64,000 nt of DNA, taken from contig CM036160.1 of assembly GCA_020631735.1 (NCBI GenBank), positions 113,752,680 through 113,816,679 on the forward strand, written 5' to 3'. Under the pieces are notes generated by a model, which saw only the letters and a list, made by a program, of their open reading frames with translations, ran no database searches and was not told the DNA's origin. The translations under genes were made by a program, and so were the position numbers. Origin of the DNA: Saccharum officinarum (Eukaryota; Streptophyta; Magnoliopsida; Poales; Poaceae). Positions 42,849-54,942 of this stretch are shown one piece after another. Within the stretch, counting starts at the first letter, position 1; each line of letters opens with the position of its first letter.

Positions 42849-45800
42849 CTAGAACATCAGGTCAACCTGCTCCTCAAGCACCTCCTCCAGCTCTTCCTTG
42901 TCTGCGCCAACAACCCTGTCCTTAACGGAGCCCCCCTTCATGAACAGGAAGGTTGGCACGCCCTCAACACTGGATTCCTTAGCAACAGTCTCCATTTCAT
43001 CAACATCGACATCGACCTTCAAGAAAACAACATTTTGGAACTTCTTGGCTAGATCAGCAAAGACAGGAGTGATCTTGCGGGACGCTCTGCACCACCCCGC
43101 GGAGAAATGAACCACCACCAGCTTTCTGGGGTCGATCTGTTTGCCCCACTCCTGAAGGCTGTTGACAGTGATCACCAACTCCTCCGATGGCTTGGCAATA
43201 TACCGCTGCCGTCTTCTGTTCAATTCCAGTACCGGATTGTTGGGGCTCCGAGATACTTGTTCTCTGATCTGGTTCTCAGCGGCCTCAACCTCTGAAGCCG
43301 TTAAAGCAGTATTCGTCCAGTCAATGGTTGCATGGACCTGCACGAGAGAAGGTAGATGCTGGATACCAATATCGAAATCATCATGTTTGGACCTTGTTCC
43401 CCGGGCATCGAGTTCTAGCCGAAGCCTTCGGAGCTGTGGCATGGCGCCAGCTTCAAACTGCATGCCCTTCCCACCACCATACTGACTGTTACACCATAAT
43501 GACTTGAGGCACTGAAAGCCATCATTGCTACTCACGGTCATGCTTGGACTGCTATTCAAATCTAGTCTCAGGACGACCAGGTTAGGCAAGCTCCCCAGGG
43601 CACGGACACCTTGTGCTTCTACTGCTTCAACATTGATATGCAGGTGCGTGACGGCTATGAGAGATGCTATCTCCTGTGGAACTTGCGGGAGGCAGCCGCG
43701 TATTCTCAGCTCAAATTTTCGCAGGTTGTGGGCTGGTGAATCAACCAGTAAGTCAAGCAGAGGATGAGGGTAATTATCAAGTAAAAGGGACTGCAGGTTT
43801 GATTTCCTCAGCTCCTCAAGGAAACGCATCACTCCCTGTCGATCAGCTGCGCTATGACGCTGCATATGACTAACTCTTATCCCAAGCATCCTCAAAGATC
43901 CCAACTTATTAACATGCCCTGCTAGTTCCGAAGCAAGTGACCCATCAGGACCCATAAGGACTTTTGATAGTTCCTCCAAATTTGGCATTCTCCTCATTTG
44001 TGTCGGCATTATTGCCAATTCATCGGCAAGCAGAGATACCAGCTTTGTGTCTCTACACAGTACTGGCAATCTTCTCACTCTTGTTCGCCTTAAATCCAGG
44101 GTAGCCAATTGCTCAAGTTCCATGATTTGTTGGGGCAGCTTGGTGACATCAGTCCCGCCAAGTCCTAAGTACCTCAGCAGAGACAAATGTCCAATGCCTT
44201 CCAATCGTTTGTTCTCCAAGCCCTTGGTATCCTCAAGATCCAGCAACCGCAAATGTTTGAAGGCAGAAAGATCAGGGATCCTCCTTCCAGCATCACCAGA
44301 AAATGCAAGGGACCGCACCCTAGATAATTGCAAAAAGATTGCATCGTCTTCTTCTTCTACTTCAGCACAGCTTGAGGACACCAAACTCTTCTGCTCGAAA
44401 AGACAATATGTGTTTGAGATCAAGGTGTCACCTTCGTCTTCATCACCACAGTCGAGACTGACTCGCCGAACCGTTTCACAAGGAAATAGTCCAGACTTCA
44501 ACTCTTTACCTGGTGTAATAAAGTTTTCTTCGGATGACAAGGACTCCAAGAAATCAAAGACAACACCATGAACAGTGCAACCAATTGGCTGATCATCATT
44601 GCCATCAAAGGCCGGTTGGACCAGCCTCCTACTGATAAGCTCATCAAAGAAGCTCTCCCCTGTTTCCCATGAACTCTTTCCATGCCTTTCAGGGATAAGT
44701 CCTTCGGCTACCCATCTTCTTACCAGACGATCCTTCTTGATGATGTCATAATTTCCTGAAAAAGCAGTCAAGTACAAGAAGCAAGACTTCAGAGGCAGAG
44801 GTAGATCAGCAAAACTGATGTCCAGTATCTTTCTCATTGCTTGTGACTCGGAATAAAATTGATCGGATTCTTATAAAATTGCTTTGTTAAGCTTTTCTGA
44901 CTGCAACGACAGCTCGGCAGATGTCCTCCCTAAAAAACCCGCTGTATCTGGCCATTCTTCTTCTTGAACATATACACTATTGCAAAATAAGCTTTTGGAA
45001 TCAGTCTCATCAAGAGGGATCATCTCATAAACAACATCATCAGGACGTCTAGAGCATGATATGGCAATATCCTCCATGCGCGTTGTCGTCAATATCCGAC
45101 TTCCAAGATCATTATCAGGCAAAGCACAAATAATAACATCTGAATCCTGTGTTCCGGATGTCATCGATGCAGATGAAATACCTGGCATTTGAAGGTAAAA
45201 CTTAATTAACTAGGCACCAAGATTAAGAGCTACTTAAAAATGCCCATACAGTACAGCATATATTTTTTTATGAACTTAAATAATACCAGCTAACAATTTG
45301 TCTACAAAACAGATTAGGTTTCAGCAAGTTATTAGTTTTGATTTGCTATCTATCTGAAATAAATTTCCATGCAAGGTTTCCCAACCTATTCTCATCTCAT
45401 CAAAGGGAAAAGCCAGAATAACAAGGAAAAACATCAGTTACATATTTTTTTGCTGGGAAAACATTTAGTTATATCATTATTGCCATAAACAAGCCCAAGG
45501 GGCAGGAGGTGAAAGAGAGGTAGGAAGTCTAGTACTGCATTGTCCATCCATCAAAACATAACCGGACGCACATATATATTGCATTCCAAAGAGATTTAAG
45601 AAGAATTGGTCAAAAAGTAAAGTTGTACATGTGTATAAGACTATAAGGTAGAAATACATCAAGGATATCTATGTCCAACATTTTCCAAAACTAGAGAACA
45701 AAACCAAACAACCACCATAAACACTCATCTGAAATTAAAGAACATATAGATTGACTCTTTTTGCATCAGATTAGCTGTATTTTAATAAGAGTTAGAATTG

Positions 45801-46668
45801 TATAACAAAAGTTGCATATATTCGAATTTTGTGATGCTATTGTACAAGCTATATTAATTCAGCATGCTAGACGAAACTAATAGAGGTAAAAATATTTTAA
45901 CTCGAAAAAGTACCTCTTGGTGCGTAAGAATCCCCAAAGTTCAGTGATGATTTCATTGATTTGTTCGTCGTTGCTGCTCCAGGATTGCCAAGCATCCACC
46001 TCCAACTTCACTTGGCGTAGTATTTCCATTAGTGTGGTCCTCGTCGATGAGTTCCGACTGACAGAAACAAAAGCTTTGCACTCGAACTGCCCTTTAATAC
46101 AGATGTCTCCATATATCTCCTTAGCAAGAACAGTCTTGCCATGGCCTCCCCTTCCGTGTATGGAAACCACCTTGAGCTCCTTCTGCTCGTTCTCCAGATG
46201 ATTTAGAATATCTGGTTTTGAATGATTCATACCAAAGAGGACAGGCTTCTCCTCCCAGAACAATCTACGGCCGGGTACTTCTCTAGGCCCAGCATAAACA
46301 GTTTCTGCATCAGAAGTAGGGGCTTGCTTCAGAAGCTCGTACCTTTCGCAGCGGCTTCGAGCTTCCTGGATCTCCTCCTCGAATTCGTCAATTTGCTTCA
46401 TGTCCGACTCGCTGAAATCCTGATTCAGATCAATCCAGTCTTCTATGTCGTAGACCATCTCCCGGACCTGCTTCATCCACACCTTGACTTGCTCACCCGT
46501 GGCCCGTCCTCCGGCAAATTTGTTCATGAGCTCATCTCTAAGGCTCTGGAGATCTTGCAGCAAGTGCTCGGTCATGGGATGGTTCTCCGTTAGTGGGGTG
46601 ATCTTCTCGACAAGGGAGTTGATTGCCCCCATCGAGTAGCACACCATAGCCATAGGCGGACCCTCCAT
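42849..46668 (-). pseudogene. CC-NB-ARC-LRR immune receptor with integrated thioredoxin domain; NB-ARC broken
   Basis: Exon 1 (46668 to 45914) encodes an Rx-type coiled coil with an EDVID-like YDIEDWID (residues 73-80) and a P-loop GRGGHGKT (172-179). After a 732 bp GT-AG intron, exon 2 (45181 to 42849) begins with kinase-2, YFICIDDI. The frame then shifts by one base near 45140-45150, continuing as CALPDNDLGSRILTTTR and PLDETDSKSLF. An in-frame TAA follows at 44871-44873, and no GLPL motif is seen. From 44837 a 662-codon open frame holds RNBS-D (SCFLYLTAF), a VHG in place of MHD, LRRs, and a thioredoxin h-like domain at 43184-42852. The start was placed at MEGPPMAMVC because upstream codons lack an ATG. 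In a working gene it would be a cytoplasmic pathogen sensor. It lies head to head with the NLR at 50871. Confidence 0.88.
42852..43184 (-). other. Integrated thioredoxin h-like domain, active site WCRAS
   Basis: The last 111 residues of the NLR read [64 protein letters not shown] and [12 protein letters not shown], the complete thioredoxin fold order including the cis-proline (VPT). The redox motif, normally WCGPC, is WCRAS at 43094-43080, so the second Cys is gone and disulfide reduction is not expected. Confidence 0.9.
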
Positions 46669-47630
46669 GATCTTTCTGACTGAAACAACAACCGAAGGAT
46701 GAGTCTGCACAATTAGAAATGGTACCGGTGACTACATCTATATGAGTGTGGCACTTTGACAGTTCGACGATATATAGGGGAGAGGGAGACCCACAAATTC
46801 GGCCTTAACCCTTAAGCAACTCTAGTATATCCGGTTAGAAAATAAACATGCTTTGGTCTTAAGCAACTCTAATCTACGTCAACACTCATGTGTCCGTGAC
46901 TAAGCCATCTATTTGTTGTATTAAGGATCCTTTGGTAAATTGGTAGGGATGCGACGTGCTTCGGCTCCTGCACCCTACAGTTACGTTGCGTGTCTAACAG
47001 AGGAGCCGGAGTCGGAGCCGGAGCCGGTGAAGCTAAAAAAAAAAATTGGCTCTATCGAATCACGTGAATAGTGTTGGAACACTTTTCAGGTGAAGGTGGA
47101 TCTGTCAAATCCATATCAAAGGGGGCCTAACATTTGATAATGGTTAAAAATTCATCACGTTATGCTTTTAAGAGCTATAGAAAAATGCATACACCATTGA
47201 TGGTTGGGATAATCTAACGATCTTGACTAAAGGAAACATTGCACACCAAATTACTCCCTCTATCCTACTCCCATTGATAATGGAGATTAAAAGTCCATTT
47301 ATCCTTTACTATTACCTTGCACTATTTATTATGTCTTTCCTATTTAACCGGTGGCAGGCATGGCATGCACGCAGTGGGTGTTTTATCTCTTTTTAACACA
47401 CCCATATGCCTTTTTTGAAACTTTTTTTTGACCGAAGTTCAGCGGGAAATTCCAACCTATTTATATTTTTTTATTCCAGGCCTGCTGGATGCTACCCAGG
47501 TGCACTAATCACTAGGCTAGAGACCATTTGGTGTTTTTTTAAACTAACACACCCATACGTTGAAAACAGTACATAAGAGTTCTATCCCCATGAAACTCTT
47601 TCTACTCTCATGAAACTTTTTTCATTTATC
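46669..47630. other. Upstream region of the minus-strand NLR, no gene seen
   Basis: It should hold the 5' leader and promoter of the minus-strand NLR. AT-rich, with ATGAAACTCTT-type repeats at 47590-47620 that recur after the LINE at 48978. No clear TATA box can be fixed. Confidence 0.45.
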
Positions 47631-47641
47631 TCTTCATCAAT

Positions 47642-48936
47642 GTTTTGAATAATAGGTTTCTCCGGCTTTATTACCATAAAGCCATAACAAGTTGCAGTTC
47701 AAAGTACTTAGGCGCACAGGCGTAGAGCCATAAGGCCAACAAAGAAGAGCATGCCAGGAACAGCAGCCAAACCACATCTAAGCCCTATTACATTATAAGA
47801 TTAACGCATTTCCTGAGCCCTCCAAAAGCTGAGCAGTTAATCAAACCGACCATGATGTATCCACACTTCATTTGATCCGCGGTGTTGAGCTTGCTTCGAC
47901 TTCCACCAGTTGAATCACCTGCTCCACCTTCTCCTGGACATCCGGTTTGAACATCGGCAACAGACTTCTTAGCATCCTTCCCACCATAGCAAACACCTTC
48001 TTCATCCCGCTCCACGGCACTCCCTGAAAACATAATGCATTGCATAATTTCCAAAGCACCTAGATAACCGCCGTAGAGACAATATTGCACACCATGAACT
48101 TTTTATTTGCTATCCATAAGGAAGCAACAGATTCAAAATCAGTACCAACAGTTCTATTAAGCCATAAAGAGACAAATTCCTAAAAATTCTTAGCCACACA
48201 ACAATGAAAGAACAAATGAGAAATCGATTATTTTTCATCACACAACAGGCAAGTAGGATCAGTAACTTCCCTCCTTTTAGCTAGGTTATACCTGGTTAGC
48301 ACTCTGATAGCAACCAAAGGAAGAATTACACCCTTGGAGGAATGTTCAATTTCTAAACAGCTTGAACAAAAACTGGAACCACACCCCTATGGTTAATGAT
48401 AGCATATAAAGATTGCACATAGTATTTTCCAGAAGAGCTATAACTCCGCAATATATGATCTTCTTCATCTGTTAAAACAATGTTGTCCACAACAGTTCTT
48501 AATTCTTCCCACGTACTCATAAGTCTCTCAGACACATTTCTCCTAAAGGAGAGTTGGAGCTCCTCACCATCCCAAACATCTCTAATTGACTTCCCATGTT
48601 GTTCATCGATAATATAAAGAGGCCAGAAAAGGATAGCCAAGCTAGTATTGCCAAGTCATCGATCCTCCTAAAATCTCACTTTTTCTCATTTCCAACTATC
48701 CATTTAATGCCCATATGAGCAGCTTGCATAGCCCAAATGAACCCTTTCTAGAAAGGGGATATACCCACCTCAGGACAACAAAAAAATATTAGGTTTCTTA
48801 GTTCTATATTTGAAATCAACACTTCTTGTCCAGATGGAGTTTGAATTTAAGTGATATCTAAAAATCCAAGAACTTAAGAGAGCCATGTTCAAACTCCTCA
48901 AATCAGGGATACCCAAACCCCCTATCTCCTTTTTTT
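47642..48936 (-). mobile_element. 5'-truncated, degenerate LINE (zf-RVT end of ORF2)
   Basis: A minus-strand frame (48353-48640) reads SIRDVWDGEELQLSFRRN and ILRSYSSSGKYYVQSLY. Further frames give RVLTRYNLAKRREVTDPTC, the zinc-binding reverse-transcriptase tail (zf-RVT) of plant L1 elements. TCTTCATCAAT at 47631-47641 and 48937-48947 is an 11 bp target duplication. Stops and frame changes show it is old. Confidence 0.82.
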
Positions 48937-49540
48937 TCTTCATCAATACAGTGTCATATCAACATATTTAATACTCATGAAACTCTCATATGAAACCCCT
49001 ATTGAGATTGCCCTAAGGCTAATCTCACTGGATAGTTTTACTTTGATGTTTTCAAGATAGCCACGTCAGCATGAAGAACATGAAATGGTATTTGAAACCA
49101 CCCCTCCAATGCATAGTTTCATGTTGATGTATGAGCATTGAATTCCATGACTCATTTAGAGTTGGCATCCATGTCAATAGAGTTTCATCCGGATAAAACT
49201 GGTTCCTTCTCACTCATCATAAATTTTATGTCACATCACCAGATTAGCTGATGTGGCACTATATTTAATGTACATGAAACTCTTATAAAACTAGCAACGG
49301 GAATGGCATCATGTTTTGAGCATAATGTATGTTTGTCCGGGATTTTTTTAATCCAATTTCGGCCATTGACCGAAGGAATGCCCATCCCAATAATGCCACA
49401 GGTTTACATGCTGAACAAGACGTTTATTTTACAAAATACACTAACATATGCACTGGACTGAAACATTACATTGCTGAATTGATCGCATACACTTTGCTAC
49501 CGATAGGTGCGTCACATGACACCGAAATAAATAATAACTA

Positions 49541-49684
49541 TTCCCTCCATTCTAAATTATAAATCGTTTTGACTTTTTTTGGTACATAGAATTTGCTATG
49601 TATTTAGACATATAATATATCTAGATGCATGACAAAATAGATGTTAAAAAAGTCAAAGAGACTTATAATTTAGAATGAGGGGAG
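49541..49684. mobile_element. Stowaway MITE (144 bp) between the NLR genes
   Basis: TTCCCTCCATTCTAAATTAT and ATAATTTAGAATGAGGGGAG form the inverted ends, with TA on both sides (49539-49540, 49685-49686). Confidence 0.88.
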
Positions 49685-50205
49685 TAGCCAAAAATACAGT
49701 CACTAGTACCAATAAACGTGTTATATGTCGACAGATAAGTGCTATGAATATAGACATGGATGCATACGTTATCTTTGAGTTGGTCTAGATGGATGCGTGA
49801 TGCATGTTTTATCTTTGAGTTGGTCTAACTTTGAGTTGGTCTAGTTGCATGCGCTAGTTTTAGATCCTACCACTATCTAATTTGTAGCAAATCAACCAAG
49901 CTATACTCGATATATGTATATGAGCCTGGTTGAGACTGTTTCAACCAAAATGCATGACAAAATAGATGTTAAAAAAAGTCAAAGCGACTTATAATTTGGA
50001 ATGGAGGAGTAGCCAAAAATACAGTCATTTATATTGATAGACCTATTATGTGTCGACAGATAAGTGCTATGAATATAGACATGCATACGTTATCTTTGAG
50101 TTGGTCTAGTTGCATGTGCTAGTTTTAGATCCTATCACTATCATAGGCGTGCGGCTGAGATTACCTCTAGTCTTCCTAATTTATAGCAAATCAACCAAGC
50201 TAATC
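49626..50205. repeat. Direct duplication between the NLR genes
   Basis: 49626-49911 (GCATGACAAAATAGATGTT through AAATCAACCAAGCTA) is repeated at 49951-50205. Each copy includes the right end of a Stowaway MITE and the flanking CGACAGATAAGTGCTATGAA part. Within copy 1 the phrase ATCTTTGAGTTGGTCTA is itself repeated. Confidence 0.82.
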
Positions 50206-50274
50206 AACATGCATCACTGGTTGTGAACCTTTTGGGTCACGGACTCACGGTGCCTCTGATACATGCGTCTGTTC

Positions 50275-50430
50275 CGCGGACGAGTGACAATAATGGAGCT
50301 GACCAAGATGGCCCAATTTTTTTTCTTGACGCCTCTCAGCCTTTGACACGCCCTCGTACCTACCTACCCCGGACGAGTGACAATAATAGAGCACCCCGGA
50401 CGAGTGACAATAATGGAGCCGACCAAAATG
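50275..50430. repeat. Short tandem repeats CGGACGAGTGACAATAAT
   Basis: CGGACGAGTGACAATAAT begins at about 50277, 50371 and 50397, followed each time by GGAGC or AGAGC. The first and third copies share a further 40 bases (GACCAA(G/A)ATGxCC). Confidence 0.8.
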
Positions 50431-50569
50431 ACCTGATTTTTTTTCCTAACGCCTCTTATCTATCATGAACAGACATGATGTAGCATCTGTTCATGAACAT
50501 TCCTTTGTGGCTTCGTACGAGAGAGACTGTCCTGAAAATATAGAGAAAACCCCCTATAGGAATCGTGAG

Positions 50570-50646
50570 TCGAGCAGAGCTCGAACCCACGACCGGCCGC
50601 TCCACCGCTGGAGCGTCTACCACTCAAGCTACGGCTCGATCCCAGA
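50570..50646 (-). other. tRNA-like Pol III promoter sequence (SINE head or tRNA pseudogene)
   Basis: On the minus strand TAGCTTGAGTGGTAGACG resembles an A box and GGTTCGAGCTC a B box, about 40 bases apart. The overall fold does not give a clear cloverleaf with anticodon. It lies about 230 bp upstream of the plus-strand NLR start. Confidence 0.45.
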
Positions 50647-50870
50647 TGGCCCGATTATTGTTGCAGTGTATGACGGCACATGGACATGGACGGGAGGAGA
50701 CCTTGACCCCGCGCGCGCTTGGGCTTTAGCCACAGAGTCAAGTCGTCGGCCACCTTTGTACAGACGCCCGTCTGGGCCTCTCTTCTTTTTAATATAGCCC
50801 CGTCGGATCGGACTATAAGAAATAGAAAGCACTCATCAGCGTGACTGCCAACATTTCAGGAGCAATCAAA

Positions 50871-53800
50871 ATGAGTTCAATTGTGCGCCTCGCTTCCTCT
50901 ATGGTAGGCGAGGTCTGCAGTGTCATGGAGAAAGACAAGGAGCGCCATGCCAAACTCTACGGTGGCCTCCGATCCATGAAGCTGGAGATGGAGGCGGTGA
51001 TTGCCTTGATGAAGGACAAGGACACGGAGTGCCGAGGAGCGGTGCAGGAGATCAGGTTTCAGCAGCTGCAGGAGTTGGCCTACGATGTCGAAGATTTCGT
51101 GGCAGGTCTCTGGGATCCAGCAGCCTATGGCAAACTCCTCGTGGCCATAAGGATGGACCCCCGCACCGAACAGCTCAGAAGCATTGAGCAGTTCAAGGAG
51201 ACAATCTCGTCTCTAGCAAATGATTTGAAGCATCAGAGCACTGAACCGGATACAGATCAGGGTGCTGCTATTTCGTCAGACCCGGATGAAGACGACGTAG
51301 AGGAGGAGCAGCTTGAGGCTATGGACGGGCCCAAGAGTAAAATCATTGAGCTGCTCAAGCCCTCACCAGGGGAGGGGCAGCAGCTGCGAGTGATCTCCAT
51401 CGTGGGATGCCGCGGCGTGGGAAAGACTGCCCTCGCAAGAGCAGTATATGACAAATATTCCTCCTCCGATGAATTCGACTGCGTTGCTTGGGTTATTGCT
51501 TCTGGATGCAACAAGAAGAAGGCACTTCTAGACAAGATTCTCGAGAGTGTTCGGGCGGATCTTGCAAGCAGGCCTGCTCCTCATCATACGGAGGGAAATG
51601 CTCCGTCCACGGAAGCCGAAGGCGCTTCCACCGCAAAACTCAGTCTCCGGGACATTCTGTCCGATAAGAGGTCTGTATCCCAGTCCTTTAATTTTGGCGA
51701 GTGTTTCTATTTTTTCTACATATATATGTTTCAAGTATTCAACGGATAGAATTATAAGTCTGCCGTTTAGAATTTCTTATACAACTAACAAAAAATATCT
51801 GACTTTTTCGTACTTTTCTTTATAGCCTTTCTAATTAATTGAAAAATAAAAGGCCAAGCTCTCGAGTTCATGTGATCTAAATCCATGTGCACAAAAAACG
51901 TTGTGTAGATATAGATAGTATGACCAGTATGATTAGAACATGATTTTGTTTAGGTTTTTGGAGACCTATTAAGTATGGGCTCCTAAAACTATCAGGCGAG
52001 TCTGACACTTGAGGTACTACATAATTTAGCATTGGAGGTGGCAAGTTACCAACTCTTGTTGCTATCTAATTAATCACTGAAACCTCGTGGTAAATAATTG
52101 GTCTTGCGATTTAAAAATTCGTAAGTACAATATCAGCACACGAGCAATTGTTTTCTAGATCCTGTCTAATCCTAGTCTACAATAATTTTTTTAAGTAAAG
52201 TCTACGACAAATTAGAAAGGTAAAGCCGTATAACATATATAATCCCCTAAGCCATTACATTGTTTAAACTTTAGTTCATTTTTTTATGTGAGGCCTGGAA
52301 TCGTCAGATTTTGTGTGACCAAACACCATAAGTTTATTTCATATATATGTTAGCGTCCTACTGAAATCATGTTATTCAACTTGCTTTTCTAGGTGCTTGG
52401 TCTTCATTGACGATGTGCAGCAAGTAGAAGTGTGGAAAGATACAGTAGGTGCCTGCCCAAAACTTGGCAGCAAAAGCAGAATAGTTGTGACCACGAGTGT
52501 TCTCTCTGTCGCCACAGCCTGCAGCTCTGGAAGTTATGTGTACAGAATGGGATATCTTAGTGATGATGATTCAAAGAGTTTATTCTGGAGAAAGGTTTAT
52601 GGATGTCAAGAGCGACCTCCATATTCACTGGTAACGGATTCAGAAAGCATCTTCAGTAAATGTGGTGGTTTACCACTGGCACTAACCAGTGTAGCCAAAC
52701 ATTTAAATATAATAGGAGAGAAGCTGGAAAGTACTCACTGTAGAGAGGTGGGACAAAACCTTGGCAAATACCTGTCAGGTAACAACAATGCAGCAGTGAG
52801 CGTCTTTAAGGAAATGAGAAGAGCACTTAGGCATTGCTACGACAGCTTGCCTGACTATGACCACAGGTCCTGCATGCTTTACCTGGGCATTTTCCCTAAG
52901 GGCCATCAGATTAAATGCAGGAGCCTAGTGAGAAGATTAAAGGCTGAAGGATTAGTTGACAATGAAGGCTGTAAATGTTTTGATGAGTTGATTGACCGGT
53001 GTATTGTTGAGCCAGTGCAGATCTGCAACAATTCGGTAGTTGCCAAAAGGTGTCAAGTTCACAGTGTAGTGCTAGAGTACATCATTCAAAGGTCAGTAGC
53101 TAAAAATGTGGTCACTCTTATTCAAGACCATGAGCCCGTACTTAAAGGAAGCACTACTGAGGCCTGTGTCCGCCGACTCTCTATTCAGTCCAGCACCAAA
53201 GAAAGATTTGATGAACTTGATGATGACAAGTCTGCTTTAAGGTCGTTAACAATGTTCAACACTGAGCCGCCTTCTGATTTACAGAGGTGCAAGATGCTGC
53301 GGATCCTCGATCTTGAAGGTTGCAATGGGCTTGACCAGGAATTTCTTGAAGGCCTATGTGAGTTGCTGCTTCTCAAGTATCTCAACCTCAGGAGAACTCG
53401 CATCAACAAGCTTCCCCCCAAAATAGAGAAACTTCAACGTTTGGAGACGCTGGATATCCGAGAGACAAGGGTGGAAAGATTGCCCATGCAGGTCATCATG
53501 CTGCCCAAGTTAGCTTATCTGTTTGGCAAGTTTCAGCTACCTGAGGTTCCCAAAGGAAAAGAAGCCGACAAGCTCTATGAGTTCCTGAAAAAGAAAAGTG
53601 TACTGCACACACTTGCTGGATTTGTTACCAATAAGAGACGAAGCCCCGAACATGTTATACTTCGTCTCGCAAGAAACCTGAAGAAGGTTAAAGTATGGTG
53701 CAACGATACTCCTGCTGATGTATTTCCTGATCCTGAACCTTTCTCAAGCAGTGTTGCTGCTTCTGATCATCCATCATCAACAAGGAAAGGTAACTGGTGC

Positions 53801-54448
53801 CCTCGTCCGAGGTCTGGCAAAACACGTGGTGTAGTGTCACAGGATTTTATCAAGCTTCTTAAGATGCGCGACACCCCTCTCGAGTCTGTGTCCATTATTT
53901 CCAGTGAAGTTTGCAATGACTTCTTGGGTTCACTAGAGGGTCCGTGCACCATCAGTTCTATCAAACTGAGGGGAATTCTGAACGGTCTGCCTGGTTCTAA
54001 CAAGTTAACTGAGCTAGGTAGAATTAAGAAGCTGCAGCTCTTCTCAACTGGTCTCACCATCAAAGATCTATCGGCCTTGCAATGTCTACGTGGCTTGGAA
54101 TACCTGAAGATGGTAGAGCATAATACTGATAGATTCTGCAACGGTGTTTTCATTGTGGAGAAAAAGGGATTTGAAAGCCTTAAGAGCCTGTGCATTGACG
54201 CCCCAAAGCTTCCAAAAATGCAATTCAAAGAAGGTTCCATGAGAAGCCTAACATCCCTTTACCTCCTTGGTCCAAATTCTGAGCTGCCATCAGGAACCAT
54301 CGAGGGCATCTCACATCTTGCAAATCTCAGTGAGGTGGTACTCCACAGTGCAATGGAACAAGCGTGGGAAACAGTAGCAAACAGACACCCTAACCGGCCG
54401 TGTGTGAAGAGGCAACCAGCTGAACCAACTGGCAACACAGTAGCATAA
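50871..54448 (+). CDS. CC-NB-ARC-LRR immune receptor (NLR), two exons, intact
   Basis: Exon 1 is 50871-51670 and exon 2 is 52393-54448, joined in phase 2 by a GT-AG intron, giving 951 residues. The N-terminus is an Rx-type coiled coil (YDVEDFV at 71-77). NB-ARC motifs are the P-loop GCRGVGKT (179-186), kinase-2 VFIDDV (270-275), RNBS-B SRIVVTTS, GLPL CGGLPLAL (357-364), RNBS-D CMLYLGIFPKG (427-437) and VHS (489-491) where MHD is usual. About 350 residues of LRRs follow (LRILDLEGCNGLDQ, LETLDIRETRVERLP). No integrated domain. Such proteins bind ATP/ADP and trigger cell-death immunity. The start is the first ATG in frame. The intron sits at the same place and phase as in the divergent NLR at 42849-46668, 4.2 kb away. 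Function of this pair is inferred. Confidence 0.92.
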
Positions 54449-54698
54449 CTTGTGGAGCAGGTTCTGAACTTTACCTTGGTGGACGCGGTTGTGTGTAGTT
54501 GCATTTCAATTATCGATAAGGCTGCATATAGGCATCTATGTACCATAATGTTGTTCTCTAGCAATTCTCTATTCGAGCAAAGCTATTTGGTTTTGTTGGA
54601 TTTTATGTAATGTACGTATTATTTGTTGGATTTTAGCTAGATTGCAAACATAATTCTCCATAATGTAATGTACCATAATGTAATGTACGTATTATTTA

Positions 54699-54939
54699 GG
54701 CTGTGTTCACTTGGCATGCGAACCCAAAATATTTTCTCTTCCATCCATCACATCGAATCTTTGAACACATGCATGAAGCATTAAATGTAGCTAAAAAATA
54801 ACTAATTGCATAGTTTGTCTGTAAAGTTCAAGACGAATCTTTTGAGTCTAATTAATCCATGGTTGAACAAATTTTACTAAATAACAACGAAAAGTGCTAC
54901 AGTAACTTTTCGTCCAATTTTTCTCAACTAAACACACCC
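54699..54939. mobile_element. Tourist/PIF-Harbinger MITE (241 bp), copy 1
   Basis: GGCTGTGTTCACTTGG and the complementary TAAACACACCC end it, with TTA on both sides (54696-54698, 54940-54942). It contains GACGAATCTTTTGAGTCTAATTAATCC, a hallmark of this grass MITE group. Confidence 0.85.
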
Positions 54940-54942
54940 TTA

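Noticed and set aside
50570..50646. A functional tRNA gene
   Set aside because: A and B boxes are present, but I cannot fold a convincing cloverleaf or find an anticodon loop.
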